Below, one piece after another: positions 1 to 9,922 of a stretch of 64,000 nt of DNA (its first letter is position 1; every line of letters starts with the position of its first letter). The notes beneath the pieces are model-generated. The model saw nothing but the letters and a program-made list of their open reading frames with translations. It did not search any database and was not told the DNA's origin. Position numbers and translations under genes: made by a program. The DNA is from Mycolicibacter acidiphilus (GTDB lineage: Bacteria > Actinomycetota > Actinomycetes > Mycobacteriales > Mycobacteriaceae): the NCBI RefSeq assembly GCF_018455725.1, contig NZ_JAHCLR010000007.1:62001-126000 (forward strand). Direction: 5' to 3'.

Positions 1-2
1 CC

Positions 3-527
3 CGCTGGGCCGCGTTCACCACCGAGGCGCTGACCACCATGGACCCGACCCGGCGGCTGGGCCGGATCACCGCCGGCGAGACCGCCCCGGTCGGGGCCGA
101 CCCCGGGATCGCCGACTACGCGGCGATCCTGCTCGCCGCCGAGCAGATCGGCGCCGCGTCACGCTGCCTCGATCTGACAGTGGAGTACACCAAGAGCCGG
201 GTGCAGTTCGGCCGGCCGATCGGCAGCTTCCAGGCACTCAAGCACCGGATGGCCGACCTGTACGTCGCCGTCTCGGCCGCGCGCGCCGTCGTCGACGACG
301 CGATCGCCGACCCGTCGCCGGCCTCGGCCGCGCTGGCCCGCATCACCGCCAGCGAGGCGTTCAGCCTGGTGGCCGGTGAGGCCGTGCAGCTGCACGGCGG
401 TATCGCGATCACCTGGGAGAGCGACATCCAGCTGTACTTCAAACGGGCCCACGGCAGTTCGCAGCTGCTGGGCCAGCCGGCCGAACATCTGCGCCGGCTC
501 GAAGCCGAGGTGCTGGCGGCGCCGTGA
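3..527 (+). CDS. fadE33: Acyl-CoA dehydrogenase, C-terminal part (FadE33/IpdE2-like), cut by window edge
   Basis: The reading frame is open from the left edge, so only the C-terminal ~174 residues are visible. They form the helical C-terminal domain of an acyl-CoA dehydrogenase, with the family's QLHGGIAITWE segment followed by YFKRAHG near the end. It is followed by an aspB-like gene whose GTG start overlaps this stop by 4 bp, which is the M. tuberculosis order Rv3564-Rv3565. FadE33 is the IpdE2 subunit of a heteromeric dehydrogenase that acts on a CoA thioester of the steroid C/D rings. Assignment to FadE33 rather than a sister FadE rests on this context and on the cholesterol genes that follow. 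FAD is the expected cofactor. Confidence 0.8.
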   Translation, partial: RWAAFTTEALTTMDPTRRLGRITAGETAPVGADPGIADYAAILLAAEQIGAASRCLDLTVEYTKSRVQFGRPIGSFQALKHRMADLYVAVSAARAVVDDAIADPSPASAALARITASEAFSLVAGEAVQLHGGIAITWESDIQLYFKRAHGSSQLLGQPAEHLRRLEAEVLAAP

Positions 528-1690
528 CCGACCGGGTCGCGCTGCGCGCCGGGATTCCGCCGTTCCATGTGATGGACGTGTGGCTGGCGGCCGCCGAACG
601 TCAGCGCAGCCACGGCGATCTGGTGAACCTGTCGGCAGGCCAGCCGAGTGTGGGTGCGCCCGCACCGGTGCGGGCCGCGGCGGCCGCCGCACTCGACCAC
701 GACCAGCTCGGCTACACCGTGGCACTGGGCATCCCGGAGCTGCGGGCGGCGATCGCCGGGTCCTACCTCGACCGGTACGGCCTGGACGTCGACCCGGCCG
801 ACGTGGTGGTGACCACCGGCTCGTCCGGCGGTTTCCTGCTGGCGTTCCTGGCCTGCTTCGACGCCGGTGACCGGGTGGCGATCGCCAGCCCCGGCTATCC
901 CTGCTACCGCAACATCCTGGCCGCGCTGGGCTGTGAGGTCGTCGAACTGCCCTGCGGCCCCGACACCCGCTACCAGCCCACCGTCGAGATGCTGGCCGCG
1001 ATCGACGGGCCGCTGGCCGGGGTGATCGTCGCCAGCCCGGCCAACCCGACCGGCACCGTCATCGAGCCGGCCGAACTGGCCGCGATCGCACACTGGTGCG
1101 ACGCGTCCGGCGTGCGGCTGATCAGCGACGAGGTCTACCACGGGCTGGTCTACGACGGGGCGCCGGCGGTCAGCTGCGCCTGGCAGACCTCCCGCAACGC
1201 GGTGGTGGCCAACAGCTTCTCCAAGTACTTCGCGATGACCGGCTGGCGGCTGGGCTGGCTGCTGGTGCCCAAGTCGCTGCAGCGGGCGGTGGACTGCCTC
1301 ACCGGCAACTTCACCATCTGCCCGCCGGTGCTGGCCCAGTACGCGGCGGTCGCCGCCTTCACCCCCGAGTCGATCGCCGAATCGGACGGGCGGCTGGCGC
1401 ACTATGCGAGCAACCGGACGCTGCTGCTCGACGGCCTACGCGACCTCGGGATCAGCCGGCTGGCCCCCACCGATGGCGCGTTCTACGTCTACGCCGACGT
1501 CGCCGAGCACACCGCGGATTCGCTGGAGTTCAGCTCCCGGTTGCTGGCCGAGACCGGGGTGGCCGTGGCACCGGGCATCGACTTCGACACCGAACGCGGT
1601 AACACGCACATCCGGCTGTCGTTCGCCGGCCCCACCGCTGACATCACCGAGGCCCTGCGCCGAATCGGTGCCTGGCTACCACTCCGGTAG
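524..1690 (+). CDS. aspB: PLP-dependent aminotransferase, AspB type (class I/II)
   Basis: 388 residues, fold type I aminotransferase. The motif SPANPTGT and the SFSKYFAMTGWRLGW segment, which carries the pyridoxal-phosphate lysine, are clear. ISDEVYHGLVYDG supplies the aspartate and tyrosine that contact the cofactor. It matches M. tuberculosis Rv3565 in length and position. The GTG start overlaps the preceding dehydrogenase stop by 4 bp, so the two are probably translationally coupled. The substrate is not known. The place next to steroid genes suggests a role linked to that pathway or simple co-transcription, so the name aspB should not be read as proof of aspartate transamination. Confidence 0.85.
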   Translation: MTDRVALRAGIPPFHVMDVWLAAAERQRSHGDLVNLSAGQPSVGAPAPVRAAAAAALDHDQLGYTVALGIPELRAAIAGSYLDRYGLDVDPADVVVTTGSSGGFLLAFLACFDAGDRVAIASPGYPCYRNILAALGCEVVELPCGPDTRYQPTVEMLAAIDGPLAGVIVASPANPTGTVIEPAELAAIAHWCDASGVRLISDEVYHGLVYDGAPAVSCAWQTSRNAVVANSFSKYFAMTGWRLGWLLVPKSLQRAVDCLTGNFTICPPVLAQYAAVAAFTPESIAESDGRLAHYASNRTLLLDGLRDLGISRLAPTDGAFYVYADVAEHTADSLEFSSRLLAETGVAVAPGIDFDTERGNTHIRLSFAGPTADITEALRRIGAWLPLR

Positions 1691-1747
1691 GTTTAGCTCA
1701 GACCTCTCCGGCAAAATCGCCGAAATCTGATCGAAGGGATCACTGCA

Positions 1748-2140
1748 ATGCGCACCACCTCACGCTTCGCCCTCAGCGCGGCAACCGTCGGCATCCTGGG
1801 TGCGGTGGCCGCATCGATGGTCACGACCAGCACGCCGCCGGCCGATGCCGCGCCGGCCAACTGCACGGCTGCCGGGCTGGCCAGCACCGCCAGCGGCGTG
1901 CTCAGCCAGGCCGGTGGGTTCCTCAACGACCACCCGGAGACCAACGACGTGCTGACCTCGGCGGCCACCATGGCACCGGACCAGGCCCGCTCCTCGGTGC
2001 AGGGCTACTTCATCGGGCACCTCGACCAGCTGTCGACGCTGCAGGGCATCGCCGCGCCGCTGACCAACCTGAAGAACGAGTGCGGCATCGCCGTCTCCCC
2101 GACTCAGCTGGCCACCCTGCTGGAGACCGTCAGCAAATAG
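1748..2140 (+). CDS. Secreted hemophore-like protein (MHB, haem-binding family)
   Basis: 130 residues with an N-terminal signal peptide (about residues 1-35, ending near ADAAPA) and a small all-helical mature domain holding two cysteines (NCTAAG near the start and NECGIA near the end). This is the layout of the mycobacterial hemophore family exemplified by Rv0203, which binds haem outside the membrane for transfer to MmpL transporters. A GAAGGGA ribosome site lies about 8 nt before the ATG. A strong terminator follows the stop. In M. tuberculosis the nat gene lies at this place. The haem-degrading mhuD is encoded about 22 kb away in this window. Family assignment is by pattern only. Confidence 0.7.
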   Translation: MRTTSRFALSAATVGILGAVAASMVTTSTPPADAAPANCTAAGLASTASGVLSQAGGFLNDHPETNDVLTSAATMAPDQARSSVQGYFIGHLDQLSTLQGIAAPLTNLKNECGIAVSPTQLATLLETVSK

Positions 2141-2154
2141 GCCCTCCGGGCGTC

Positions 2155-2210
2155 GAGCAGACGCTAAAGCCCCCCGCATCGTCGCGATCGGGGGGCTTTG
2201 GCGTCTGCTC
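2155..2210. terminator. Bidirectional terminator between hemophore-like gene and hsaB
   Basis: A long hairpin with perfectly paired outer arms GAGCAGACGC / GCGTCTGCTC and inner arms TAAAGCCCCCC / GGGGGGCTTT around a ~14-nt loop. It sits between two convergent stops (2140 and 2232) and can serve both strands. Confidence 0.85.
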
Positions 2211-2231
2211 GCGGGGAGAAGATGCGGAGGG

Positions 2232-2798
2232 TTACAGCCAGGTGTCGTCGGTGGTGGCGGTGAGGAACGCCTCCAGCTCGTCGCGCAGATGCGCCGGCAC
2301 CGTCTTGTCCGGCTCGATGCCGGTGTAGTCACCGCGGTAGAACAGCAGCGGCCGCGGCTTCACCTCCGGCACGTCCGACAGCGAGTGCACCGCGCCGAAC
2401 ACCACGAAGTGGTCGCCGCCATCGTTGACGCTGGCGACCGTGCAGTCGATGTGCGCCAGGGAGTTCGCCAGGATCGGCGACCCCAGCGGCGACGGCGCCC
2501 AGTCGACGCCGGCGAACTTGTCCGGTTCCCGCGAGCCGAACCGGGCGCAGACGTCCTGCTGCGACTCGGCCAGGATGTTCACGCAGAACTTCCCGCTGGC
2601 CTCGATGGCCTGCCAGGACCGCGACTGCTTCGTCGGGCAGAACAGCACCAGCGGCGGGTCCAGCGACAGCGCGGCGAACGACTGGCAGGCGAAGCCCACC
2701 GGTTCACCGTCGTGGCAGGTGGTGATGATCGTGATGCCGGTGCAGAACTGGCCGAGCGCGTTGCGGAACGCGCGCGGATCGATCGGTGCGTCGCTCAC
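2232..2798 (-). CDS. hsaB: Flavin reductase component of 3-HSA hydroxylase (HsaB)
   Basis: 188 residues of the flavin reductase-like FMN-binding split-barrel family. The core reads FRNALGQFCTGITIITT, then VGFACQSFAALSLDPPLVLFCP and FCVNILAE, all typical of two-component monooxygenase reductases. It supplies reduced flavin to HsaA for hydroxylation of 3-HSA, the phenolic seco-steroid made from cholesterol rings A/B. The open frame runs on far upstream, but the GTG at 2798 was chosen because the preceding codons are a shadow of hsaC and because it lies only 5 bp after the hsaC stop. The gene ends the leftward hsaA-hsaC-hsaB operon. Confidence 0.9.
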   Translation of the reverse strand: MSDAPIDPRAFRNALGQFCTGITIITTCHDGEPVGFACQSFAALSLDPPLVLFCPTKQSRSWQAIEASGKFCVNILAESQQDVCARFGSREPDKFAGVDWAPSPLGSPILANSLAHIDCTVASVNDGGDHFVVFGAVHSLSDVPEVKPRPLLFYRGDYTGIEPDKTVPAHLRDELEAFLTATTDDTWL

Positions 2799-2803
2799 TG
2801 CGG

Positions 2804-4928
<2,125 letters not shown>

Positions 4929-5018
4929 TAGATTGCCTCCCGGGAGTGCGGTTGGGTCCGGAGAATGAACCCGCGTACGTTCAGCGGCTCGGTTTGAACG
5001 ACCGACCTAGTGTGAGAC

Positions 5019-5032
5019 TAGAACACGTTCCG
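5019..5032. promoter_or_regulatory. KstR-type operator, near-consensus, hsaA side
   Basis: TAGAACACGTTCCG matches the KstR pattern TNNAACNNGTTNNA at every fixed position except the last base. It lies about 90 bp upstream of the hsaA start. Confidence 0.65.
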
Positions 5033-5086
5033 ATTTGTGTCGAGCGGGGTATTCCTGCGGCTGGTAGCGATACCGGGCTTGTTTTC

Positions 5087-5100
5087 TGTAACCTGTTCTA
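5087..5100. promoter_or_regulatory. KstR-type operator at the kshB promoter
   Basis: TGTAACCTGTTCTA fits TNNAACNNGTTNNA fully. It contains a possible -10 box TAACCT (5089-5094), so bound KstR would block polymerase directly. It ends 4 bp before an ATG and 28 bp before the preferred kshB start. Confidence 0.75.
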
Positions 5101-5127
5101 GTTATGACCGTAGATGAGGGGCGGAGC

Positions 5128-6213
5128 GTGGCGGACACCATTCCGGACGAACCACTGGGCAGTCACGTCCTGCAGTTGAAGATCACCGACGTCATCGCCG
5201 AGACCGATGACTCGCGGTCACTGGTGTTCGGCATCCCCGACGGACCCGACGACCCGGGGATCCCGGCCGACCGGCTGAAGTACTCACCGGGCCAGTTCCT
5301 GACGCTGCGGATCCCGAGCGACCGCACCGGCTCGGTGGCGCGCTGCTACTCGCTGTGCAGCTCGCCGTTCACCGACGACTCGCTGGCGGTCACCGTCAAG
5401 CGGACCGCCGACGGCTACGCCTCCAACTGGCTGTGCGAGCACGCCCACCCCGGGATGCGGGTGCACGTGCTGGCGCCGTCCGGCACGTTCGTCCCCAAGA
5501 CCCTCGACACCGACTTCCTGCTGATGGGCGCCGGCAGCGGGATCACCCCGATGCTCTCGATCGCCAAGTCGGCACTGTCGCAGGGCAGCGGCAAGGTGAC
5601 GCTGCTCTACGCCAACCGCGACGAGAAGTCGGTGATCTTCGGCGGCGCGTTGCGCGAGCTCGCCGCCAAGTACCCGGACCGACTGACCGTGGTGCACTGG
5701 CTGGAGTCGGTGCAGGGGCTGCCGAGCACCGTCGCACTGGCGCAGTTGGCCGCCCCCTACACCGACCGCCAGGTGTTCATCTGCGGGCCGGGACCGTTCA
5801 TGCAGGCCTCCCGAGACGCCCTGGAGTCGCTGCAGGTGCCCTCCGCGCAGGTGCACCTGGAGGTGTTCAAGTCGCTGGACAGCGACCCGTTCGCCGCGGT
5901 GACCATCGAGGACGCGCCCGACGGAGAAGAGGCTGCCCCGCCCGCCACCCTGACCGTCGAACTCGACGGCGAGAAGCACACCCTGGAATGGCCGCGGCAC
6001 GTCAAGATGCTGGACCTGCTGCTGGACAAGGGCCTCGACGCACCGTTCTCCTGCCGCGAGGGCCACTGCGGTGCGTGCGCCTGCAACGTCGTCAGCGGCG
6101 AGGTGAGCATGGAGGTCAACGACGTGCTCGAACCGGTCGACCTCGCCGAGGGACTCGTGCTGGGCTGCCAGGCGCACCCGGTCACCGATTCGGTGGAAGT
6201 GACGTACGACTAG
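5128..6213 (+). CDS. kshB: 3-ketosteroid 9-alpha-hydroxylase reductase KshB
   Basis: 361 residues with three parts: an FAD domain (RCYSLCSSP and the following strand), an NAD domain (LLMGAGSGITPMLSI, then FICGPGPFMQ) and a C-terminal plant-type [2Fe-2S] ferredoxin with ligands Cys309, Cys314, Cys317 and Cys347. It passes electrons from NADH to the Rieske oxygenase KshA, which opens the steroid nucleus. I chose the GTG at 5128 because a GAGGGG ribosome site precedes it and because the protein then begins where I recall Rv3571 beginning. An in-frame ATG at 5104, directly after the KstR palindrome, is an alternative and could give an almost leaderless mRNA. Confidence 0.92.
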   Translation: MADTIPDEPLGSHVLQLKITDVIAETDDSRSLVFGIPDGPDDPGIPADRLKYSPGQFLTLRIPSDRTGSVARCYSLCSSPFTDDSLAVTVKRTADGYASNWLCEHAHPGMRVHVLAPSGTFVPKTLDTDFLLMGAGSGITPMLSIAKSALSQGSGKVTLLYANRDEKSVIFGGALRELAAKYPDRLTVVHWLESVQGLPSTVALAQLAAPYTDRQVFICGPGPFMQASRDALESLQVPSAQVHLEVFKSLDSDPFAAVTIEDAPDGEEAAPPATLTVELDGEKHTLEWPRHVKMLDLLLDKGLDAPFSCREGHCGACACNVVSGEVSMEVNDVLEPVDLAEGLVLGCQAHPVTDSVEVTYD

Positions 6214-6225
6214 TGAGCTCCCGGC

Positions 6226-6231
6226 TAGGTT
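6226..6231 (+). promoter_or_regulatory. Possible -10 box for the exported protein at 6240
   Basis: TAGGTT fits TANNNT and lies 8 nt before the ATG at 6240, with no ribosome site between, so a leaderless or very short-leader mRNA is possible. Read-through from kshB is the alternative. Confidence 0.35.
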
Positions 6232-6239
6232 GGTGCGAC

Positions 6240-6812
6240 ATGAAACGGTTGCTGATCGTCCCGGCGGCGATGACGCTGCTGACTGCATTGGTGCCGGCGG
6301 TGCTCTCCCCGCCGATCGCGGCGGCGTCCAGCGACACCAAGGTCACGCTGTTCCCGGTCAACGACGCCGACCAGTTGCAGACCCACAGCTGGGTCGACTG
6401 CGCCGCGCCGCCGGAATGCCGGTTCACCGTCGGCGTGCAGCTGCAGACCCCGGACGGCATGATGGGCTTCCCGCCCGGGCTGTGGGCGCGGCAGAGCACC
6501 GAGATCCGCTCCTCGAAGCGGACCGCCTACCTCGACGTGCACACCGACGGCGGCGAGGGCTGGTTCAAGGACCGCGGCGGACCGGGGACCAAGGTGTTCA
6601 AGGACGGCACCGGCGCGGTGATCACCTCGATCTACACCGGTGACGGCCCGCCGGAGAAGTACCAGACCAACGGCAGCATCGACGTCCGGGAGTACTCCAC
6701 CGGCCTGCCGAAGTCCGACGCGAACGTGATCGTCTGCACCCACGTGCAGGTGGTCTACCCGGGCGTCAACCTGATGACGCCGTCCACCTGCGCGGTCACG
6801 ACGTTCTCCTGA
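6240..6812 (+). CDS. Small exported protein of unknown function (Rv3572-like)
   Basis: 190 residues. The first ~30 form a signal peptide (MKRLLIVPAAM..., hydrophobic core, then ...IAAASS). The mature part has three or four cysteines (VDCAAPPECRF, VCTHVQVV, STCAVT) that could form disulfides, and is otherwise hydrophilic with glycine-rich turns. It lies between kshB and fadE34, the place of Rv3572 in M. tuberculosis, whose length is similar. I recognise no catalytic motif. It may be expressed with kshB since the gap is 26 bp. A weak -10 box also lies just upstream. Confidence 0.75.
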   Translation: MKRLLIVPAAMTLLTALVPAVLSPPIAAASSDTKVTLFPVNDADQLQTHSWVDCAAPPECRFTVGVQLQTPDGMMGFPPGLWARQSTEIRSSKRTAYLDVHTDGGEGWFKDRGGPGTKVFKDGTGAVITSIYTGDGPPEKYQTNGSIDVREYSTGLPKSDANVIVCTHVQVVYPGVNLMTPSTCAVTTFS

Positions 6813-6820
6813 GCACGCTT

Positions 6821-6883
6821 CGTTGAGTGTGCGGTCAGGGCGGTCTCCGGGACTTGGATTCCGCCACTGACGCACACTCAACG
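6821..6883. repeat. Inverted repeat between the exported protein and fadE34
   Basis: Arms CGTTGAGTGTGCGGTCAG (6821-6838) and CTGACGCACACTCAACG (6867-6883) pair along their length except for one bulged base, around a ~28-nt spacer. It separates two convergent genes, so it could be a bidirectional terminator or a copy of an intergenic palindromic repeat. No T-tract follows. Confidence 0.6.
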
Positions 6884-6906
6884 TCGGCCCGACCGGCCGC
6901 CGGCTC

Positions 6907-9033
6907 CTAGCCCCGCGGCAGGCCCAGCAGCCGCTCCGCGGCCAGGGTCAGCAGGATCTGCTCGGTGCCGCCGGCGATCGACAGGCAGCGGGTGTTGAGG
7001 AAGTCGTGCACGGCCGGCCCGGCGACCGCGCCGGCGCCGGCGGTGACGTCCATCCGGTACTCGGCCAGCGTCTGCCGGTAGCGCACCCCGATCAGCTTGC
7101 GCACCGACGACTCCGAACCGGGGTCCTGCCCGCCGACCGCCAGTTGGGCGATGCGCTGGTCCAGCAGTGAACCGACCTGGGCGGCGACGATCAGCCGCGC
7201 CAGCCGGTCCGCGGTCGCGGTGTCCAACTCGGCGCCACCGAGCGCCTTGAGCAGCTCCTCCATCGGGTTGCCCAGCGCGGTGCCGCCGGCGATCGCCACC
7301 CGCTCGTTGGCCAGCGTGGTGCGGGCCAGTCGCCAGCCGTCGTTGACGTTGCCGACCACCATCTCGTCGGGCACGAACACGTCGTCGAGGAAGACCTCGT
7401 TGAACAACGCCTCACCGGTGATCTCCCGCAGTGGGCGGATGTCGATGCCCGCGGCGGTCATGTCGATCAGGAAGTAGGTGATGCCCTTGTGTTTCGGGGC
7501 GTCGGCGTCGGTGCGGGCCAGGCAGACCCCCCACTGGGAGTCGTGCGCCCGCGACGTCCACACCTTCTGCCCGGTCAGCTTCCAGCCGCCGTCGACCTTC
7601 ACCGCCTTGGTGCGCAGCGCCGCCAGGTCGGAGCCGGCCTCGGGCTCACTGAACAGCTGGCACCAGAACACCTCGCCGGTGAGGGTGGCCGGGATGAACC
7701 GTTCGATCTGCTCCGGCGTGCCGTGTTCGAGGATGGTCGGCGCCGCCCACCAGCCGACCACCAGGTCGGGGCGCTCCACGCCGGCGGCCGCCAGTTCCTG
7801 ATCGATCACCAGCTGTTCGGCCGGCCCGGCGCCACGTCCGTACGGTACGGGCCAGTGCGGCGCCAGCAGCCCGGACTGCGCCAACGCCACCTGACGCTGC
7901 TCGACCGGCAGCGCGGCGACTGCGGCCGCCGCCGCGGCGATCTCCGGGCGCTTCTCGGCCGCCTCGCCGAGGTCCACCTCGAGCCGGCGGCGCACCCCGG
8001 CCTGGGTCAGCGCCGCGACCCGGCGCAGCCAGCGGTCCGAACCGCCCAGCGCCTGGCCGATCCCGTAGGCCCGCCGCAGGTAGAGGTGGGCGTCGTGCTC
8101 CCAGGTGATGCCGATGCCGCCGAGAATCTGGATGGCGTCCTTGACGTTGGTCTTGGCGGCGTCGATGCAGACGGCCGCGGCCACCGCGGCGGCGATCGCG
8201 AACTGCTGGTCACCAGCAGCGGAGTCGTCGGCAGCAGCGCTGGCGGCGTCGGCGGCGGCCACCGCGGCCTGGTCGGCGCGGCACAGCATCTCCGCGCACA
8301 GGTGCTTGATGGCCTGGAAGCTGCCGATCGGCTTGCCGAACTGCTCGCGCACCTTGGCGTAGTCCACGGCGATGTCCAGCGCCCACCGGGCCACCCCGGC
8401 GGCCTCCGCCGACAGCACGGTGGCGAGCAGGTTCTCGATGCGCGCCCCGCCCTCCAGCGCCACCGCCGGGGTGTCGGTCAGCGTCACCCGGGCCAGCGGC
8501 CGGGAGAAGTCGGTGGCGGTCAGCGGCTCGACGAGCACCCCGTCGCCCGCTGCGTCCACCAGCACCCAGGTCTGCCCGGCCGGCAGCAGCAGCAGCCCGT
8601 CGGCAACCGCCCCCAGCACCCGCTCGGCGATCCCGGACGCCCGCCCGTCGGTGACGCTCAGGTCGGCGTCGAGGGCCGCCCCGGCGACCCGCTGCCCGGC
8701 GGCCAGCGCCTCCACCAGCGTCGGGTCGCCGACCACCAGGGTGGCCAGCGCGGTGGTGGCGACCGGTCCGGGGACCAGCGCCTTGGCGGCCTCGTCGACC
8801 ATCGCGCAGAGGTCCTCCAGCCGTCCGCCGACACCGCCGAGGTCCTCGGGCACCGCCATCCCGAACAGCCCCAGCTCGGCCACCCGGTCGAACACCTTCC
8901 GCCAGGCGTCCGGCTCGCCCAGTTCCACCGCACGGATCGCCTCGGCGGTACCGGCCGCGGCGGCCCAGTCCCGGACCAGTTCGCGGGCCGCGAGCTGTTC
9001 GTCGGATGTGGTCTGGTTGACGGCCTGCGCCAC
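6907..9033 (-). CDS. fadE34: Fused two-domain acyl-CoA dehydrogenase FadE34 (ChsE3)
   Basis: 708 residues, about twice a normal acyl-CoA dehydrogenase, made of two dehydrogenase halves in tandem. The first half ends with QILGGIGITWEHDAHLYLRR (near residue 310-330). The second carries LFSEPEAGSDLA and ends with the SIAGGTEQILL segment. Such fusions mimic the alpha2-beta2 pairs found among steroid FadE enzymes. FadE34 of M. tuberculosis (Rv3573c, 711 aa) introduces the alpha-beta double bond into cholesterol side-chain CoA thioesters. The GTG start has GGAGG 8 nt upstream. It is divergent from kstR and shares a perfect KstR palindrome with it, which supports membership in the KstR regulon. Confidence 0.9.
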   Translation of the reverse strand: MAQAVNQTTSDEQLAARELVRDWAAAAGTAEAIRAVELGEPDAWRKVFDRVAELGLFGMAVPEDLGGVGGRLEDLCAMVDEAAKALVPGPVATTALATLVVGDPTLVEALAAGQRVAGAALDADLSVTDGRASGIAERVLGAVADGLLLLPAGQTWVLVDAAGDGVLVEPLTATDFSRPLARVTLTDTPAVALEGGARIENLLATVLSAEAAGVARWALDIAVDYAKVREQFGKPIGSFQAIKHLCAEMLCRADQAAVAAADAASAAADDSAAGDQQFAIAAAVAAAVCIDAAKTNVKDAIQILGGIGITWEHDAHLYLRRAYGIGQALGGSDRWLRRVAALTQAGVRRRLEVDLGEAAEKRPEIAAAAAAVAALPVEQRQVALAQSGLLAPHWPVPYGRGAGPAEQLVIDQELAAAGVERPDLVVGWWAAPTILEHGTPEQIERFIPATLTGEVFWCQLFSEPEAGSDLAALRTKAVKVDGGWKLTGQKVWTSRAHDSQWGVCLARTDADAPKHKGITYFLIDMTAAGIDIRPLREITGEALFNEVFLDDVFVPDEMVVGNVNDGWRLARTTLANERVAIAGGTALGNPMEELLKALGGAELDTATADRLARLIVAAQVGSLLDQRIAQLAVGGQDPGSESSVRKLIGVRYRQTLAEYRMDVTAGAGAVAGPAVHDFLNTRCLSIAGGTEQILLTLAAERLLGLPRG

Positions 9034-9097
9034 GCTGGGCTCCTCCGGATAGTGCCGAGTCTTTGAATTTCGTACGTGAGACGGGTCACCGACTCAC

Positions 9098-9111
9098 TAG
9101 AACGTGTTCTA
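9098..9111. promoter_or_regulatory. KstR operator between fadE34 and kstR
   Basis: TAGAACGTGTTCTA fits TNNAACNNGTTNNA exactly, with perfectly symmetric half sites. It lies 65 bp upstream of fadE34 and about 140 bp upstream of kstR, so it can serve fadE34 and autoregulation of kstR. Confidence 0.9.
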
Positions 9112-9250
9112 ATAGTGCCAGCGTCCGAGCGTCAAGTCGAACTGTTATGGCAGGACACGTCGTGTCCCGACGGTACGGGAGGTGGGAGATTCACATACGC
9201 GATGCGTATCGTTTCTGGCGAGCAAGTCAACAGAAGGAGTTACCCGCCGC

Positions 9251-9922
9251 ATGTCGCGACCAGCCGACAGTAACTCGAACCGGGACCCCGGCGCCCAGCC
9301 ACGCGAGGTCATCAACGTGGCGGTGCTGACCGAATCCGATCTGGGTTCGGAAGCGCAGCGCGAGCGCCGGAAACGGATTCTGGACGCAACCCTGGCCATC
9401 GCCTCCAAGGGCGGCTACGACGCCGTCCAGATGCGCGCCGTGGCCGACCGCGCCGACGTCGCGGTCGGCACCCTCTACCGCTACTTCCCGTCGAAGGTGC
9501 ACCTGCTGGTGTCGGCGATGGGCCGCGAGATCGAACGCATCGAGAGTCGCAGCGAGCCGTCGGTCGGCATCGAGGGCACCCGCCACCAGCGGCTCAACGC
9601 GGTGGTCAGCAAACTCAACCGCGCCATGCAGCGCAATCCGCTGCTGACCGAGGCCATGACCCGCGCCTACGTCTTCGCCGACGCCTCGGCGGCCGGCGAG
9701 GTCGACTACGTCCAGAAGCTCATCGACTCGATGTTCGCCCGGGCGATGAGCGAGGGCGAACCGACCGAGGAGCAGTACCACATCTCGCGGGTGATCTCCG
9801 ACGTGTGGCTGTCCAACCTGCTGGCCTGGCTCACCCGGCGCGCATCCGCCACCGACTTCAGCACCCGCCTGGATCTGGCGGTGCGACTGCTGATCGGTGA
9901 CGAGGACCGTCCCAAGGTCTGA
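9251..9922 (+). CDS. kstR: TetR-family repressor of cholesterol catabolism KstR
   Basis: 223 residues. The TetR DNA-binding domain reads RKRILDATLAIASKGGYDAVQMRAVAD followed by VAVGTLYRYFPSKVHLL, with the ligand-binding helices after it. It closely matches M. tuberculosis KstR (Rv3574) as I recall it, including the tail SNLLAWLTRRASATD. KstR represses steroid uptake and degradation genes and is released by CoA thioesters of cholesterol metabolites. ATG 9251 was chosen because AAGGAG stands at 9234-9239. The N-terminus is ~24 residues longer than the short annotated Rv3574 form, so a later GTG is possible. Its stop overlaps the next gene's ATG by 1 bp. Confidence 0.93.
   Translation: MSRPADSNSNRDPGAQPREVINVAVLTESDLGSEAQRERRKRILDATLAIASKGGYDAVQMRAVADRADVAVGTLYRYFPSKVHLLVSAMGREIERIESRSEPSVGIEGTRHQRLNAVVSKLNRAMQRNPLLTEAMTRAYVFADASAAGEVDYVQKLIDSMFARAMSEGEPTEEQYHISRVISDVWLSNLLAWLTRRASATDFSTRLDLAVRLLIGDEDRPKV

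Noticed and set aside
7489-9066. 525-codon plus-strand frame over fadE34
   Set aside because: Antisense shadow of fadE34, rich in Gly/Arg/His, and it overlaps the promoter region.
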